From Larus michahellis (Eukaryota > Chordata > Aves > Charadriiformes > Laridae): 64,000 nt of DNA. The position numbers and the translations under genes are program-made. The notes beneath the pieces are model-generated. The model was given only the letters and a program-made list of their open reading frames with translations. It made no database searches and was not told the DNA's origin. The stretch's first letter is position 1; each line of letters starts with the position of its first letter. The stretch lies in NCBI RefSeq assembly GCF_964199755.1, contig NC_133896.1, positions 85,730,215-85,794,214 on the forward strand, in the 5' to 3' direction. Below are positions 22,941-44,200 of the stretch, in pieces.

Positions 22941-25900
22941 TCTTTTCTGATCTTTGAAACAAATAAGAAGGACCATCTATCACTCTTTAAGAACATGCTT
23001 AAGCATGAAATAACACAAAACCAAGTTTGCATCATGGCAGGTATTAAATGACTGCATGATAAAAGAACGTACCCTGAAGACCAAGACATTTACAGAGAGG
23101 CAGACAAGGGTACCTGTGCTCAGCTTTTCAATACCTAGCTTTTAGAGTTTGGCTTCTAGAGCGAAATCTTCAAGCCTGCTTTAGATACTTCAGGTCTCTT
23201 TCTACAGTGTCTGAGAGACAAATTTATCTCGAGGAAAAGGATTCTCAAGTGCCAACAAATGGAGCAGGAAGGCATTGGAGAGTGTCAATAAAGTCTCTCT
23301 AGAGTTGAGATGGCTGTTTCTGCTTGGGATACACAGTCTAGACACTTTTTTCCTGTGCTTGGTGCCTGAACTATTTTCTTGTAGTTAACGCCTGAATTAT
23401 TTCCAAGGCTGAAGAGAGATCACTCTTTTCTTTCAGAAAGACTTGGAAATGGAAGAAGCTCTTTTATACAGCAGCTACATTGTAATAGACTATTCAACCA
23501 TGATACAGAAAACCTAAGCTTCTGACTCTTTCTCTGCCTGGCCACGCATTTCTATAGCCCTCTGGCTTTTCTAGCTCAACAAAAGCAAGGGACACAGAAA
23601 GTCAGGAGGACCTACAGCTACAAAGACAAGAAAAGCAAAGACAGAGATAACTGGACAGAAGTAGCACTCTTTCTGTTTTGCATGGAACTCGGCTCACGCT
23701 TCCGAACTGGCAAGGGACGTGCATAGGGCCGGTGCAAGACTGCTCAGGTTTACTTAGAAAACCATGGCCACTTGTTTTTCCTCCGTGAACCACTCAATGG
23801 TTTTGTGTGGTAAGCTGGATGGGTCTCCACTCTGGTAAGGTCAGACGACGCAGGAAAGGTGGGTAACAGAAGTACCAGTGACTGGGAATCAGAAGGGCAA
23901 ATGCTTTTCTTGGCAGGAAACCTGGTTTACATATGCATGAAATATAGCCTGAATTTCTTTGTGGGTCTAACCCAAGATCACACAAAAAATCTGCAGCAGA
24001 GCAGAACCAAACCCTTAAGCACCTGTACAGTGCCTAAAGGAAGACTGCAGTGGTTTTGTGTCTGTTTTAGGCAAAACTTCTCTTGATTCAACAGAGAGAC
24101 GCTGGATAATACAGGAGAACCAGAAAGTAACGCCAACCTGATTGCTCTAAGGAAAGGACCACATAGAGGGCAAAAAACAAAGGAAAAATTGAATTCCTTT
24201 CAGCCTTATTAGTCTAAAATGTGAACTGGAACCCAATCAGGGGATATTTAAAATATACATGCTATCTAACATAAAATATAAAGTGCCACATTCTTCCCTC
24301 TGAGACGCCAGGGAATTGTACGCTACTGCCAGGGAACTGTGTATTGAGTAATAGTGGAATTACTCAAGAGAGGAATTAGTCTTTTGGAAACGATTCACCA
24401 ACTGCTGCCATTGTTTAGTATTTTCCTTGTCACAGGATACAAAGTAAGCAACTGTGGAACATAGGAAATATCCTGCAGTATTTCAGCATTAAAAATATCA
24501 GTGTTCTAAAGGATCTTGGCATTTCTGAGAGGAACTGACTGGAGCATAATTTTATTTCAACTGAAATCTCTATCATTGGTGAAGGATGAGCTGCTAAATA
24601 AAGGTAATTTCTTTTTTTCAGATTCGCAGTCAAACAAAGCACTTCTTACCCAATGTTATTAAAAAAAAAAAGCACTCCTATTTCAAATAGCGCTTGTTTA
24701 GACTTTATTGCCTATTATTTTCTGTTTAGTTTTTCTGCTTTTGATGTACTATTTAATATTTATTCCTTGAAACAAATGTATATTGCTAGTGGGCATTCTC
24801 TGTGGATCATGAGAAGAGTTCGGTCACCAGACAGCAGAATGGAGGCATGAGCGTGTAAATTGTTACAATGGCGTTCATCCGTTAAGTTTTTTACACCAAA
24901 GATCCAGTAAGGAATTCTCTTGAAATTCTCTCAGGTGAAATAAGTGACAAAACCTGAATGGGGGTCAGGCTGCTGGAGTGCTCTGCCTGCTGCTTAACTT
25001 TCTTCTGCACAAATGCATCGTACATCCCCAGACAGAATTTTCATGCGTAGCTCTGTCTAGATGAGAGTATATTGGGTGCTTTTAAAACAGCACATATTTT
25101 TAAATCCTGGTACAGACAGGCAGAGCTGAATTTTAGTACATAATAACTAGGTAAGATGAATGGTAACCCACATGGAAGACTTTCACTAAGTATCCAGCTG
25201 TATAAAATTCATCACAATATTGAAACTCCATCCCTTTTGCCTAGTTTCAAGCTCTGTCGTAAATCAGCATTCATTCATTCGAGTGTTTGCTAAACATTGT
25301 GCCTTTTGTCATAAACCTTGGCTCAAGTTTATATGTATGCCAGTAGATTTATATTTGTATAAATCTAATCTGGTTGAGACTTCTGTTGCTCTTTGTTTGA
25401 ACACACAGATTCCAGCCTTTGTGCAGAGGTTTTACCAGAAATAGTTTGAAGCCAAGCTCCGAGAGAATCTCAGGGCCTGGCAGCCCCTTTGAAACAAGGG
25501 TTTAAAAAATGGTTTGCACAAAGTCCCAGGAACAGAAACTGTAATATTTCACCTCCTTTAACCATGTTGCTGGGATGGGGCTGAAACCAGAATCTTGGAC
25601 CTAACTGTCCCAAACCTCAGAGAAGGTCAGATTCATTAAAAACCTGATATATTGCTCCAAACCAAAATCTGACCACTAATAGCTGTTTTTGACAAAATGG
25701 TTCTCTCAAAAAATGCTGTTCTGTTGGACTTAAGACATTTTGCAAGAATGTTTTGATTTCAAGGAAATTTTAAAGGAGAAAGCGAGCACAGTATTTCAGT
25801 AATGTCAAAAGGATTTGCTTTGATATTTGTTCCAAAGTACTTACATTTCATTATTTCATGATTCATTACATTAGTACTTTGTAACTTCTAAACTATAATA

Positions 25901-28900
25901 GAGTTACAGTGACATATTCTGGCATTACCAAAATACTTAACTTAGGTAAAATTTTGACCTTAACATTGCTGTAATAAAGGGAAAAGACATGTACATATCT
26001 AAGAAAAACGAGATAAGGACGACTTCAACACAGGCCTGCAATTCAATTTATTCACATGGAACGCAACACAGGCACAGAGCTCCACTGTCTTCAGCCGAGG
26101 TTATTAGAGCTGACGTTGCATGGGATTATGCTGAACATTTGATTAAATAAACTTACTGATGTTGCAAGGAGGACATAGGCAGGTTCATAACTCACATGGG
26201 AAACTGCAGGCAGCTTCTCCTTAGCTGGTAGTTGTCATCTTTCAACTCCTCTGTCAGAGATAATCTAAAACACAGATGATTTAAGCTAACATGTTTGACT
26301 TTAAGCGTAGCAGAGAAGTACTTTACACAGTTAGCACTGGTCTCTTCTCACGGCTGAGACAGGCTGGGTCTGTGCTAGCAGCAATGATTCCCTGCGTGCT
26401 TCTGCATCATCACGGCAGCATCAAGGAGTGGTGCATTGCCACATCTGGGCTTCATGGGAGTATCTCTCCCTTCTCTCCTATAATCTACTTGGGAAAAGGA
26501 AAACACAGACAGGAGGCCCAACTGTCCCCTTTTGCCTAGCCTGTATTTAGATGAGGGATGTGTCCTTCCCTCTGATCATAATGGCTTAACCACCACTGAC
26601 AGAGCAGGAGAAGGGAGAACCTATCAAAGATGGGTACTAGCCTTGGCTGGGACATCGCAACTAACTACACTGTCTCCCATAGCTGTTCAAACAGCATAAA
26701 TGCCTGAACTTCAGCCTGACCCAGGACATTGACTGTCCTCCCTACGCAGCACAGGGAGGGACTTCAAGATATTCAGCAGAGAAGCACGGGACAATAACAC
26801 AGTAGACACCAGATGACCCATGAACAAAGCCAATGTGCAGTGTAGCTTTAGACAGGCTGATCTGACTACAGAATCACAGCCATGGCATTTTTAGTCCTTT
26901 TCGCGACTGCTTTCCTGTACTATATAGATCTTCTTTCTGTTTTTTACATATTCTGAGTACTAGAACCTTGTACTCCGTATACGCTAAATGTAGTTCCAAA
27001 TATCAATATATATCCATTACTTTATATGGAGAAGGTGTCTGCTTTTCTTTATATTTGGCAAAAAAAGAGTTAATGCCTGGTGATGAATCCGTTGTGCTAG
27101 GAAACTCTTGGATTGTGCCATTATCACTGCCAGCCCAGGTGGAAAACTTCAGGTACTGTTTCTGTTTATAACAGGAATCATTAAAAAGATCATTCTCTTC
27201 CTTTGTGGCAGGTACGTTTATATCTTTTTTACTGAAAGGTCTGCAAAGACATCCGTGTTCTCACTGTAAACAGGCAAGTACCTTTTTTTTTTCCAGGAAG
27301 AAATCTGAGAAGACCAATGAAAAGAATTACTAAATGACATGAAGTGCTCGTCTGATACTGGTCAGAGACTCCTTACTAACAGTAAAAGTCTCTTGATCCC
27401 TCCTTGCAGAGCACATGGAACAGTCGGTCACTGGTTTGCAGGTAAGACTCGGGTACTTCCTTCTTGCAAAATGTTTTGTGATTTAAAACTTCAGCATTAA
27501 ATTATATATATGCATTTCCCATAGAAAGGTCAAAGTGAAATTATGGGGAAGCTGGCAGAAGACTGAAATTTAAGAGACAGAAGTTTTCAGTTTTTAAAGG
27601 AAATTGCCTAAAGCAGCCATTTATTTATTTCAATCTCTTTATATTTCATTAAATAAAAAGTTTCCCTGCAGCTATTCCTGCTTTTATAATTTATTTAGAA
27701 ACAGAGAAGGGAGAAAGAATGACAAGTAACGAAAAGGAAAAACGGCTGCTTGGTTGAAGCACACAGCAGCAAAACAGAATAAAAACATGAAGGTGCTGAG
27801 ACAGACTGGCAACATGTCTATTGACAAACAGTGGCAAACAAAAAAGAGATTTAAAATACACATTGAAAACATATAGATCCGTACAAAATGTGACTTGTTA
27901 CCCAAACCCAATTTTGCAAATACATATTTAAACATTACGCACAGTGAGTATTCACTGAGTTTGGTGACTGCCTCAATGGAAGTTAAGAATTTGTTACTAT
28001 ATTCAAAGCAGAGTAAAACTTACTGAATGGTCTGCGTTTAAGACGTTTAAGATGCTCAGATGTGTTTGCACCCAGTCTCACACTTTATCTTATTGTCTTG
28101 ACAGAGCCCGACAAAAATACAAAAAAATTGTATGGTATTTCAGGTCCATGTAACTGAAGGAGGTCACAGGACTAGTCCTTTATTATATTTTTTTCTCCTG
28201 GAAAGGAAGAAGTAAACATATTTGCTATTTACACATACATTTTGCAATGCATCAAAAGTATAAAAACAGAGGAGCCGAGACAGTGTAATCTTTATGCAAC
28301 TACAAATGCATATACTATTAAAGCTACCTATTATATCTAATTTTTTGTTCATGCAAATAATCCTATTTATTTCAATGGACGAAAGACATATTCAGCTTTA
28401 TCCAATATAAATACTTGTTTTGTATCCATTTAATCTTCTCATTCCATGCTTCCCCAAGTTATTCAGAATCTTCTAGATTTCTCTTCTTGGCGATATGGGA
28501 AGAGTAGGAGTGAGGAAAGCAATCAGGAATCAACATTTTTGCATGCATGTCTTACAGAACAAAACAGATCCAAAATTCATACTAAATGCTGGAGGTAATG
28601 CCAAAATACAGGCATATCTGAAAATTCTAAATGTGTCCCATACCAAGTGATGCCTGAAACAAAAATTTTAGAAAAATACACTTTCAATAGCACCTATAGC
28701 AATGGTAGATAAGCAGTTCACTGACTGCAAACTAACAGTTGTATTGAAACATGTTTAAAGTTTTAAGTAGTGGGTTTCACACAGAGATGGAAATAAAAAT
28801 AAAGCACAGCAAACTACCAAAACTATATAAAACAACACAAGGATCAAGAGCTGGTTTTCAGGACAGAGGCCCACTTTTGCTCTTTCTTACAATTTTATCC

Positions 28901-30255
28901 TAATTACAGCCAGTATTTCCACTGAATAAATGAATGGCTTGGTCTTGCAGTTGGATCAACAGCAGTTAACCTGCTCTGAGCTCCGTTACCTTCTAAGGAG
29001 CTCTGTAAGGAACAAAATTATATGCATGTCATCTCACTTCCAAACTGGGAGCCTTGTTTTGCAAAATAAACATCAGCTATAATGACTAAAGAATTAAAAT
29101 GAGTTTTAGGCTTCCTCCTCTCCCCATGTCACTGATCTATACTTCATGTAGGACTGGGGAAACTCCTTGATTCTAATCTTAAGGAAAAGAATGCCATCTA
29201 AAATATTTTTATATATTCAACACACAATTTTTATTGCACACAACTGTATTTCTACCAAATTCTCTCAACCTCACTGCAGAGTCCATTACATTTAAATGTA
29301 CTCATGTATTGTAATATTTTAAAGCCTTTTCTGTATTAAAGGCATACAGAAGTGGGAATCAGGGATCACACTGGGTCCTTTTAAGAAGGAAAACACTTGG
29401 GAGTTTCAGGTTTCAGACCAGGTGCTTGAAAAATTGCCTCCCTATGCACCAACTATATTTTCTTTCTTGCACTCTCAAAGGCCTTCTCTGAGCTTAACCA
29501 TAAGCAGAAGGACCCATATAGACTGTTCAATATCCTTAAACTTATGGAAGATTAGGGGCAGGGCTTTGATTACCTAGTCCGGAGATGAATGTACATCACA
29601 GCTTTCTCCAGTCATATTCATCTATTCCTAGATCTTCGCAAATAAAATCATATTATTTTTGCAACCAAAACAGAGTAGGGAATAGGAAAACATTTCCACC
29701 TCTGTCTGGCAGACAGAATTAGATAGTTCAGTTTGCAAGTAAAGAAGGAAACTATATTTTCAGACACCAGATAATTCAAAAAGTGTTACGAAACTAAACT
29801 GAGCTGTTTCTTCTGTGTTGAGTGTAATAGTGTGCCTGAACAAAGTGGCAGACCTACCTGCTCTCAAGTGACTGTACCGCATACTTTCAGGGTGGAGGCG
29901 AAACAATATGCTGAGATTACCATTATTCATCACATATTAAGGCTGTCTGCCTAGTTTGGTCTCAGAAGGACAAGAAACACAAACTTGGGACCACAGAAAC
30001 AAGTTCTCTGAACGACTAAATGCAACCCGTGCCTGCTGCCTCTCAAAAGCCGTCTCCAAATATTGAGTTAGAGAACAACAATAGTAACTATTATAACCGT
30101 ATGTAGCTCATAAAATGGCTGCTCCCTTCCAGCAGCTGCCCAAACAGCACCATGGGAATTGTTTGGAAAAAACATCCTCTGGCTCATGTCCCTGGCAGAA
30201 TTGGTAGTATCCTCACCACTCAAGAAATTGTCTCTTAAAATGCTGGTCCAAAGTT

Positions 30256-30330
30256 TAGTGCATCCGTGGAGGAGAAAGCGTGCTGACTAAGCACTCAGGA
30301 AGTGCTGACTTTCATCGTTACATTGACGAG
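30256..30330 (+). other. MANSC4: 5' side of MANSC4 exon 1
   Basis: An in-frame TAG at 30256-30258 closes the MANSC4 reading frame upstream, so 30331 is the first in-frame ATG. About 210 bases upstream of that ATG, 30112-30122 matches the YY1 pattern AANATGGCNGC and overlaps a weak TATA-like ATAAAA. No CpG island is present, unlike KLHL42. I cannot tell whether an untranslated exon lies further left. Confidence 0.35.
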
Positions 30331-36751
<6,421 letters not shown>

Positions 36752-38033
36752 TTTGTAAAATACTGTCACCATTCTTGTTTTGGAACAAACAGCTTTTTAA
36801 AAAATGAACTGTATATACCAGATTATTTCTTTTACAGAATCAAAGGTAATTTTTTCACTGATGGTTTCAGAATATTTCGATTGTAATTTAATTCTTGACA
36901 GATGAAGCACAATTCCCCTGTCTCTTTGGGGACGAGGTACACACTTACAGCTCCCACTGCATGCTTAGAGTTGTTAGAACACATTTTGGTTCATAATCTG
37001 ACCCAGACTAATGCCTAAAAAACAGTAAACACTTTCCCTAACTTAAGAAAGCAGATTCACTGCAGGTGTACGTATTCTTTCCCCTGACTTAGAACTAACC
37101 TCAGAAAACTAAGTGTAAGTGCAATCAGTAAAACTGACTGAAGCTTTATAGTATCATAAAATCATTTAACTGTAATCATCCTTTGCCTCAGATCTAGTTG
37201 TTCCTATAAAAACTGTCCATTTCTCTCCAACTAAGTTCTAGATTGACCTTTTTTCCCCTTGTATCCCTAATATTGAGATAAAACAATTTGGCCAGCACTC
37301 TCTACTTCTTCAAAGAAAAAAAACCCAAAACAACCCAAGTTCCCAAAACCACTGAATTCCATTAACTCATACCCAAACAGCTGATCACAATCTTTATGCT
37401 TTACCTTCCCCCCACTTCTCACATCACTCTTCTGATGACAATCACTTCAAATGTTTTTCAAGACCCTCCAGTGGCACCTTCAGTATTCAACTGCTTTTGT
37501 AAACTTACTTGCTCTGCAATGCATTAACCATTTGGTTACTGGCTAAGGGAAGCACAAACGTGGCTAACATTTGTTCATGCCTTGCAATTAGCATCAGTGT
37601 TGTCCACCTTGACTTGCTTTTTCTTGCCTACTCATATTCAGCCTTTACGTCATTAGCTTTTTAAAACAGGAATAGTCATTTAATGTATGTTGCAGAGGAA
37701 CAGACAAAATGTTTTGAAAGCTCTAAGAGTTAGCTTTGTAATAAAAAATGCTTTTTTTTTTTTGTTTCCTCATCCTGTATACTCTATTCATAAAAGTGCT
37801 CCTCCTGAACATAAATCAAGTGACTAGATCAACAAGGTAGCAGGTATTTCCTTGCCTTACCTTACTCAGGAAGTTTGCTTAGCAAAGCAAACATTTTCAA
37901 CAGTAACCAGGATTGTTCTTCTTCTTTTAAACTTGTTGAAGCCTCAGAATTTCTCACTTTCTTCACTTGCTGTAAGAAGCTTCTATTTCCCAGACAAGTG
38001 TAAATGTTATAAAAGGAAACAATAAAAAATAAA
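36752..38033 (+). other. MANSC4: Probable 3' UTR of MANSC4
   Basis: No repeat or other gene intervenes after the stop. Two overlapping AATAAA hexamers at 38021-38026 and 38028-38033 are the strongest plus-strand polyadenylation candidates, giving a 3' UTR of about 1.3 kb. An earlier AATAAA lies near 37740. The end is inferred. Confidence 0.45.
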
Positions 38034-41000
38034 ACTGATTGTCACATGTCTATGTGGCAGAAAATTATTTTAAAACTAGTAAGATCCATGCAATGTTCAA
38101 AGACTACAGTGATGAGGTTGTAAGGCCACATGAATACGTAATTACAGTTGAGCAGGTTGGTTTCAGAGAAAAAGACCTCTAAAATTATATTTTAACCCAC
38201 ATTAATCAGGACTGTAGTTTAGAAAACTGAAATTTAAAAAAACTCGCTTATTTATACTATTTGATTGACCTTGTATGGTAATTTATATGTAATAGAAGGA
38301 AGACTGACAGCGTTAAGAACATTTTAAAGGAGTGGGGTTATTTAATCAGTTGAAATAACACAAAAGAAATTCCTTCTATTTTAGCTAGAAAAATTAAGAT
38401 TAGGTATGATTTGTTTGTAAGGGTAGTGCTATGCTTATACGTAAAGTGACACAAACTCTAGATAGATACCTCACTGCATGATGTACTTCAAATTTTAACA
38501 AGCTGACTTTTATCATCAAATTGCACTTTTCTAATTCATCATGTGACTGAATCTAGCACAGTTTAACTATCACTAAAAATTTCAACTAAGAATGATGAGA
38601 CCCCAAGGGCTCTTCTGAGTTAGAGGAAGTTGACATGTATTCTTTTGCAGGTTTTTAAGATCAAAAGGAAAGGAACTAGGAGTAAAGGAACCAAGATATA
38701 TTGTATCAAAGGACGAATGCGGTGATATTGCAAATAAAGAACATATTTCTCATCTTACAGTAATGTTCATGGTTCTGACCCTGAAAAGGAAAAGTCTCGG
38801 GTCTGATTTACTTAATTAGGAAACAGGCACACGTATGTCAGAGGAGGAACTCAGTTTCTCAACCTGTAGATTACTGTGATGTGCTTTATATCCTTTCACC
38901 ACAACTTGCCCTGGAAATGGTGACGTGCGCTGAGACCGTCAGTATGATCTTTTTTAGACTAGGAGCTGCAGACCAAGTGGTTCAGGATTCTCTTTGTACA
39001 GTTCTCTAGCAATCAAATTCTGAAGGAAATGTTCATGGCTCAGTGAAACACCTTTTCGTTAAAGACACAAGCAGGCATAACTGATTCCCATCTATGAGGT
39101 CTTAACCAGAAAATCGAAAGTTTGCAAACTCCACGTTTTGATCTCTACCACTGTTAACATTCAGGTGCTTCACACATCATGACAAGCTGATCAAATACAT
39201 TAAATAAACAAACTGGTCAACCACATGCTCCAAGTCAAGTTGTCATACTTTTCATCTCACTTAGTACTGATGACGAGCATACTTTGCCACAGGATTCTCC
39301 CACAAAACACTTCAGCCGGCATTGTCACATCAATTTGCAATGAAAGCGCTTTTTAAATTAATTTTTCTCCCCGTAATTTTTAAAATCATGTAACCAAGGA
39401 AAACACATTTTAAAACCAACTTGCATCTAAAATGTAAAGAGATCTCAAAAGCAGATCTAAAATCCAGCTAGTTACCTTTCTGCTTGCCTATTCGCTACCA
39501 GACGAATAAACATCCAATGTAACGCAGTAACACATAAACGTCTTATGAAATTCTCTCTTTGTTCAAATGGTCAAAACAATAAAAATGGTGCAGCGTATGT
39601 TCGCTGCCAAAGAAGGGCTCAGTAAAAACTGCACTTTGAAGAACTTTGCATTTTTGTATGAATAGGAATTAAAAAGCCTGAACCTAGACTCAGACAAATA
39701 CTTTGTAAGACACTAGATCGGCACTCTGTGATGCCTTTCTTCAGGCTGAATGGAGCCATTAAAATCCTGCTTGTGTTCACATTATAGTCTCAATAGCTCC
39801 CAGACAAAGAGAAGATGTTACTTGAGAAATGAAGGCATTTCAAACTTTATTTTCAAGACCTTGCAGCATTGAATTCCAAATATAATTTATCCTGAATATA
39901 TTGGAACTTAATAAAATTATTATTGCATGCAATTTTTAGGATACAGGATTCACATGCAGGCAGCTTAGTCCAATTCAGTTAGAAAAATTATGTTCTGTTT
40001 CTGTGAAAATATTAGTTATCTTCAGTTACAGAAGCATACGCATTTTGTGTTATATTTAGTTATTTCAAACTTTGGATATTTTCATTTGAATATAAATATA
40101 TTTTTTCCATTTTCCAGATTTTAAAGAAAAGAGAGTGCAGAACACCTCTTTCTCCCTGCTTCACACAGAAACGTTTGCAGAACTGTTTAACAGTTTGAGG
40201 CGGTAGTAACACAATACCCTTTACCTATGAATTTATCATACTGAGAATGCACTTCCGATTCAATTCATTATTTAATCATGCATATAAAACAGAGGAAGAT
40301 TCTTGAATCCACAATATATATATAAAATATATAACATATTGCTGAACTTGAAGCCACATAAGCAAGATCACTGCATGTCTAAGGCAACATAGTTCTTGCA
40401 GTATTGGTATCTTGCAGTAACCATATGATACTGGGTAACATTCAAGACAGGAAACATCGGAAGCAAAAGTGAACACGGGACATCCCTTCTTGTACAATGA
40501 AGATATTGCTGTTTTCAGATAAATATTATGCAATTTAATTGAAAACTGAGACAGGTTCTAACATATTGCAATACCTTTATTATACAAGACTTGCACTATT
40601 TTCATTCCCCGAAACCTTAGTATCTATTCTTACCCTGACTCTTCCTATTCAGGCTGGGCTGCTACCTAAATGCTCCATGAAACATCCGCTAACAGTCTGG
40701 AGTGCTGCAAAGTCAACAGTGCTATACTTCTTCCAGCCTGTTTAACCCTTCCTTTGCTACAAATGATCCTCCATAGCAGACTGAATCAAGAAAAAAGAAG
40801 AAAAGCTAGTCGTAAGGGATGGATGCTACTAGCAGAATGGATTTTTTTAAAAAAATAAACTACCAAAAAAGTGAGAACTTGCTATTCTTACATCAGAGAT
40901 GTTGTATACCTACAAATGAAAAGACTAGCAAAGAAATCCTTTCACTGGACACGATATGCTCCAACATGCCCAAAATGCAAATCTCTGCAAGGCATCAGTT

Positions 41001-41084
41001 TTAATAGAAATAAGCCATAGGTAATATACTATTTATTTTAAAACAGGTGTTTTTTCACCTCCTTTTCCTCTCAGAAAAGTAACT

Positions 41085-41205
41085 TCTATCCAGCCTATCA
41101 GTTGTGTGATCTGCAGCAAGTCACAGTCATCCTTGGCGTCCATGGTTTCCTCATCTGCAGACTAGTGACTGTACAGTGCATTTAATAGCATCTTGATGCC
41201 CCTCT
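41085..41205 (+). repeat. Probable MIR/CORE-SINE remnant, sense
   Basis: The string GTTGTGTGATCTGCAGCAAG, then TCACAGTCATCC and TGGTTTCCTCATCTGCAGAC, follows the MIR core order CTGTGTGACCTTGGGCAAGT, CACTTAACC and CAGTTTCCTCATCTGTAAAA closely, down to the spacing. Confidence 0.6.
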
Positions 41206-44200
41206 GATACTCACCCTTAACGTTATGTTGTGCAGAAATCTATAATGGAACCAGGATCCCAATACTCACAAAAAAACCCAAATGAGACAGAAGTGAAAAT
41301 TTCTGTGTCCCATGCACAAACACTTCCAGGGCAGGATGGAATGACTAGAATACTTAAGATCACCTTCTGCGGAGTATTCTCCATTTGTTGGCGTATAGAA
41401 AAAAAAAAAAGGCAGGAAAAGGGTTATATAAAGCACAGTAGCAGAACTATTTTATTGAAGACTAGAAGAGTCACCAGAAAATAAATACATACATTTTAAG
41501 TATGAGGGAAAGCAAGAAATGGGTAGAAGGATGTTTTGTCCAGACAGCACATCCCTTTTTAGGCAACTATCCTTTTATCGTTCACTTGTGCTTGTAGAAT
41601 GCTATGCCTGAAAACAGGGCAAAAAGTGCCAACTCCAGTCAGGAGTATATATTGGTTCTCTGAGGACCATGAGATTATCTGTAGGCGTTTACCAACTCTT
41701 CACACAACAGCCAGGTCTTAGGGCTTGGTGAAGTTACAAGTAGTTGTAACATCTACTCTCCTTGCCAAAGACCAAATTATGTCTCCGTACAGGCCTTCTT
41801 GTCTAATCTGAGCAAGAGATTATGCTTAGTGTCTGATAACCCATCTTTAAAGGGCAAAAGCGCGATAGAACAAACAACCTCAAGAAACTATTTAGCGACA
41901 CCGAACGTTTCAATTCACAACTCTTGGCACACTGTTTTACTAAAGACATCTTATGCCAGTGAGTACAGTAGTTTCTAGATGCAAAAACTTAGCCAGAATA
42001 CTGACAAAGCAAGTTCTTTTCCAGTTTGACCAAACGCTAGATCTCAACCTTTCTTTGGAATGTTTATATGGGAGATAAAAGAAAGGTTAGTCTCCTCAAC
42101 AGCACCAGCGAAACTATGCATCACAACTATTCCAGATGGCCAAGAACTTAATTTGTGTGAGTTTTTTTCCATTGGAGACAGCTTATTTTTCCTTGCCGTA
42201 AGGAACTTACTTTTCCAGTTTGCGGGGGCAAGTGTTTGGATTTGAAATGAGACATCTGCTACTTGGAGGTTAGAACAGTGACCGCAAAGAAGCACATATA
42301 GTAGCCTTCCTGCTCAAGTTTCAAGCTATGATGGACAGGGTTGCCTGAGGTCAATGCTGTCATGAACTAGCTCCATGTTCCTCTTGGCCAGTAAACACCA
42401 GTGAAAGAATTACCTATGGAGACAGCCAATGCCTCTAGATATTATGTGTGGTTTTTTGCTCCTCCTTCTTTCTGAATTAATGCACCCGGGGGGCCTAGCC
42501 TGTTTCTTGATTTCAGTGTTATCTATCTACATTTCTATTTAAAAGTAATACGAGCGCCTCCATATAAGAGAAGAATGTACATACACACAGGTATGTATAG
42601 ACAGATACACATGTTAGAGACATGCATTTACATTATAATGTATATGATACATTAGTAAGTGACCATTCCTAAGGATGCACTTATTACTGTGCTGTAGAGT
42701 TGCTTAATCTGTAAGGCTATTACTCTTTAACTCTTCACAGTTTTTAAACTTCAGTGCACGTTTCCAGTGAGATCGTCTGCAAGAGTATTATATAGGAAAA
42801 TAAAGATATGCAGTTCATAAAAACATGTGCTATATTATAATCATAAGGCTGGGAAGACTCCCACTGGAGTGCTCTAGGTATTCTACACAATCACAGAGAA
42901 ATACTGCCACCCTCAAACACGAACTGTTTGGAGGGAGAAGCAGAAAAACAGAAACATCCAAGATGACAAAGAGCTCAAAATATAACCCAGGCTACCTTTG
43001 ATCCAGTCCACTGCGTTACACAAGTCCTATACCGTAAAATATAAACCATTTTTAGTAAAAATCAGAAGTGTAACTCTGAATTTCATAATGACTTTGATTC
43101 TAGCAGCTTAATTGGGCACTTACAGGATTATAAAGCTCTGAATTTTGCTCTTACGTTTCTTATCAAGGAGAGGAAGTGAAGACGACATTGAAAACCAAGG
43201 CTGGAGGTCAATCTTGCAAATTTCTAAGGCCAGCTGGCCAAGTGTTGTATAGCCATAGGGTCATTAAGCCAGGTAATACTGGAAAACTGGTACCTTTAAT
43301 TAATTTCTGATAGTAAGTGTTGGATGTGGTTAGGGACCACAGTGAATTAGTCCCAACATTTTTCTCGTCCAGTAGGTATAATCTATCGTTGGTAGACACT
43401 TGCGTGTCCTGGTACCCAGGAGAGAGCCACCTTTTATCCTGACTGTACTTCTTGATACATCTACAGAATGTATATAAGCTAGGCTTGAACACTTCAGAGG
43501 GAACTCCGTGCCTTTTAGGTTTTCCATGCATTAGCTGTGACATGCTAATGTACTAAGATTAAAAAATCTGTTGTTCTTTCTACCAGCCATTATTATTAGT
43601 AAAGTCAAATTGTTATTTTAACTACAACTTTCATACAGAGTTCTGCTTAGGTCCATTTAAAGTCTATGAAGACCAGAGGAAAACTGAATTGTCCACTGTT
43701 ACAGAGAGGATTTTATCAGGTAGTTCGTATGTCCTGTAAGGACAACTTTATGGAGGAAAGCAAGTTTATGGCGGTTTAGGCTTCTTAAAACATTTAAAGG
43801 CATTACTCATGATGGTCTTGTACAAGACTTGCCACTGCAAAACAGAAGTTAGTTACATATGCTTGCTAGTACACCAGTCCTTTTGCAAGCACTGACAAAG
43901 CTAATTAAGGAAACAAATTTCTCTTGTGTACATACTAGAACCAAACCCTCTTTGGAATAAAGCCAGGCACAACTCCACCATCCATACCATTCTCTGAGTC
44001 AAACTGTAGTTACTTCCTCAGTAATTTTGGTTTCATGGCTGTTCAAAAAAGATTTAGGAATTACAAAGCTGTACTATTTCAAATGAGAATTTTAAACATT
44101 ACCCCCACTGTCCCCGAATAAAGGGACAACCTGATAACCATCAAAACCTTCCCCATATTATGCTTCTGCTAAAACTTCACACTAATACAAATTGAAGAGG

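Larger units (their letters stand above)
20560..30255. other. Gene-free DNA between the head-to-head genes KLHL42 and MANSC4
   Basis: No open frame longer than about 100 codons occurs and none resembles a known family. The stretch holds an (ATTT)n tract at 21179-21206 and a CR1 3' end at 22790-22940. Distal regulatory elements of either gene may lie here, but nothing in the sequence alone proves one. Confidence 0.55.
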
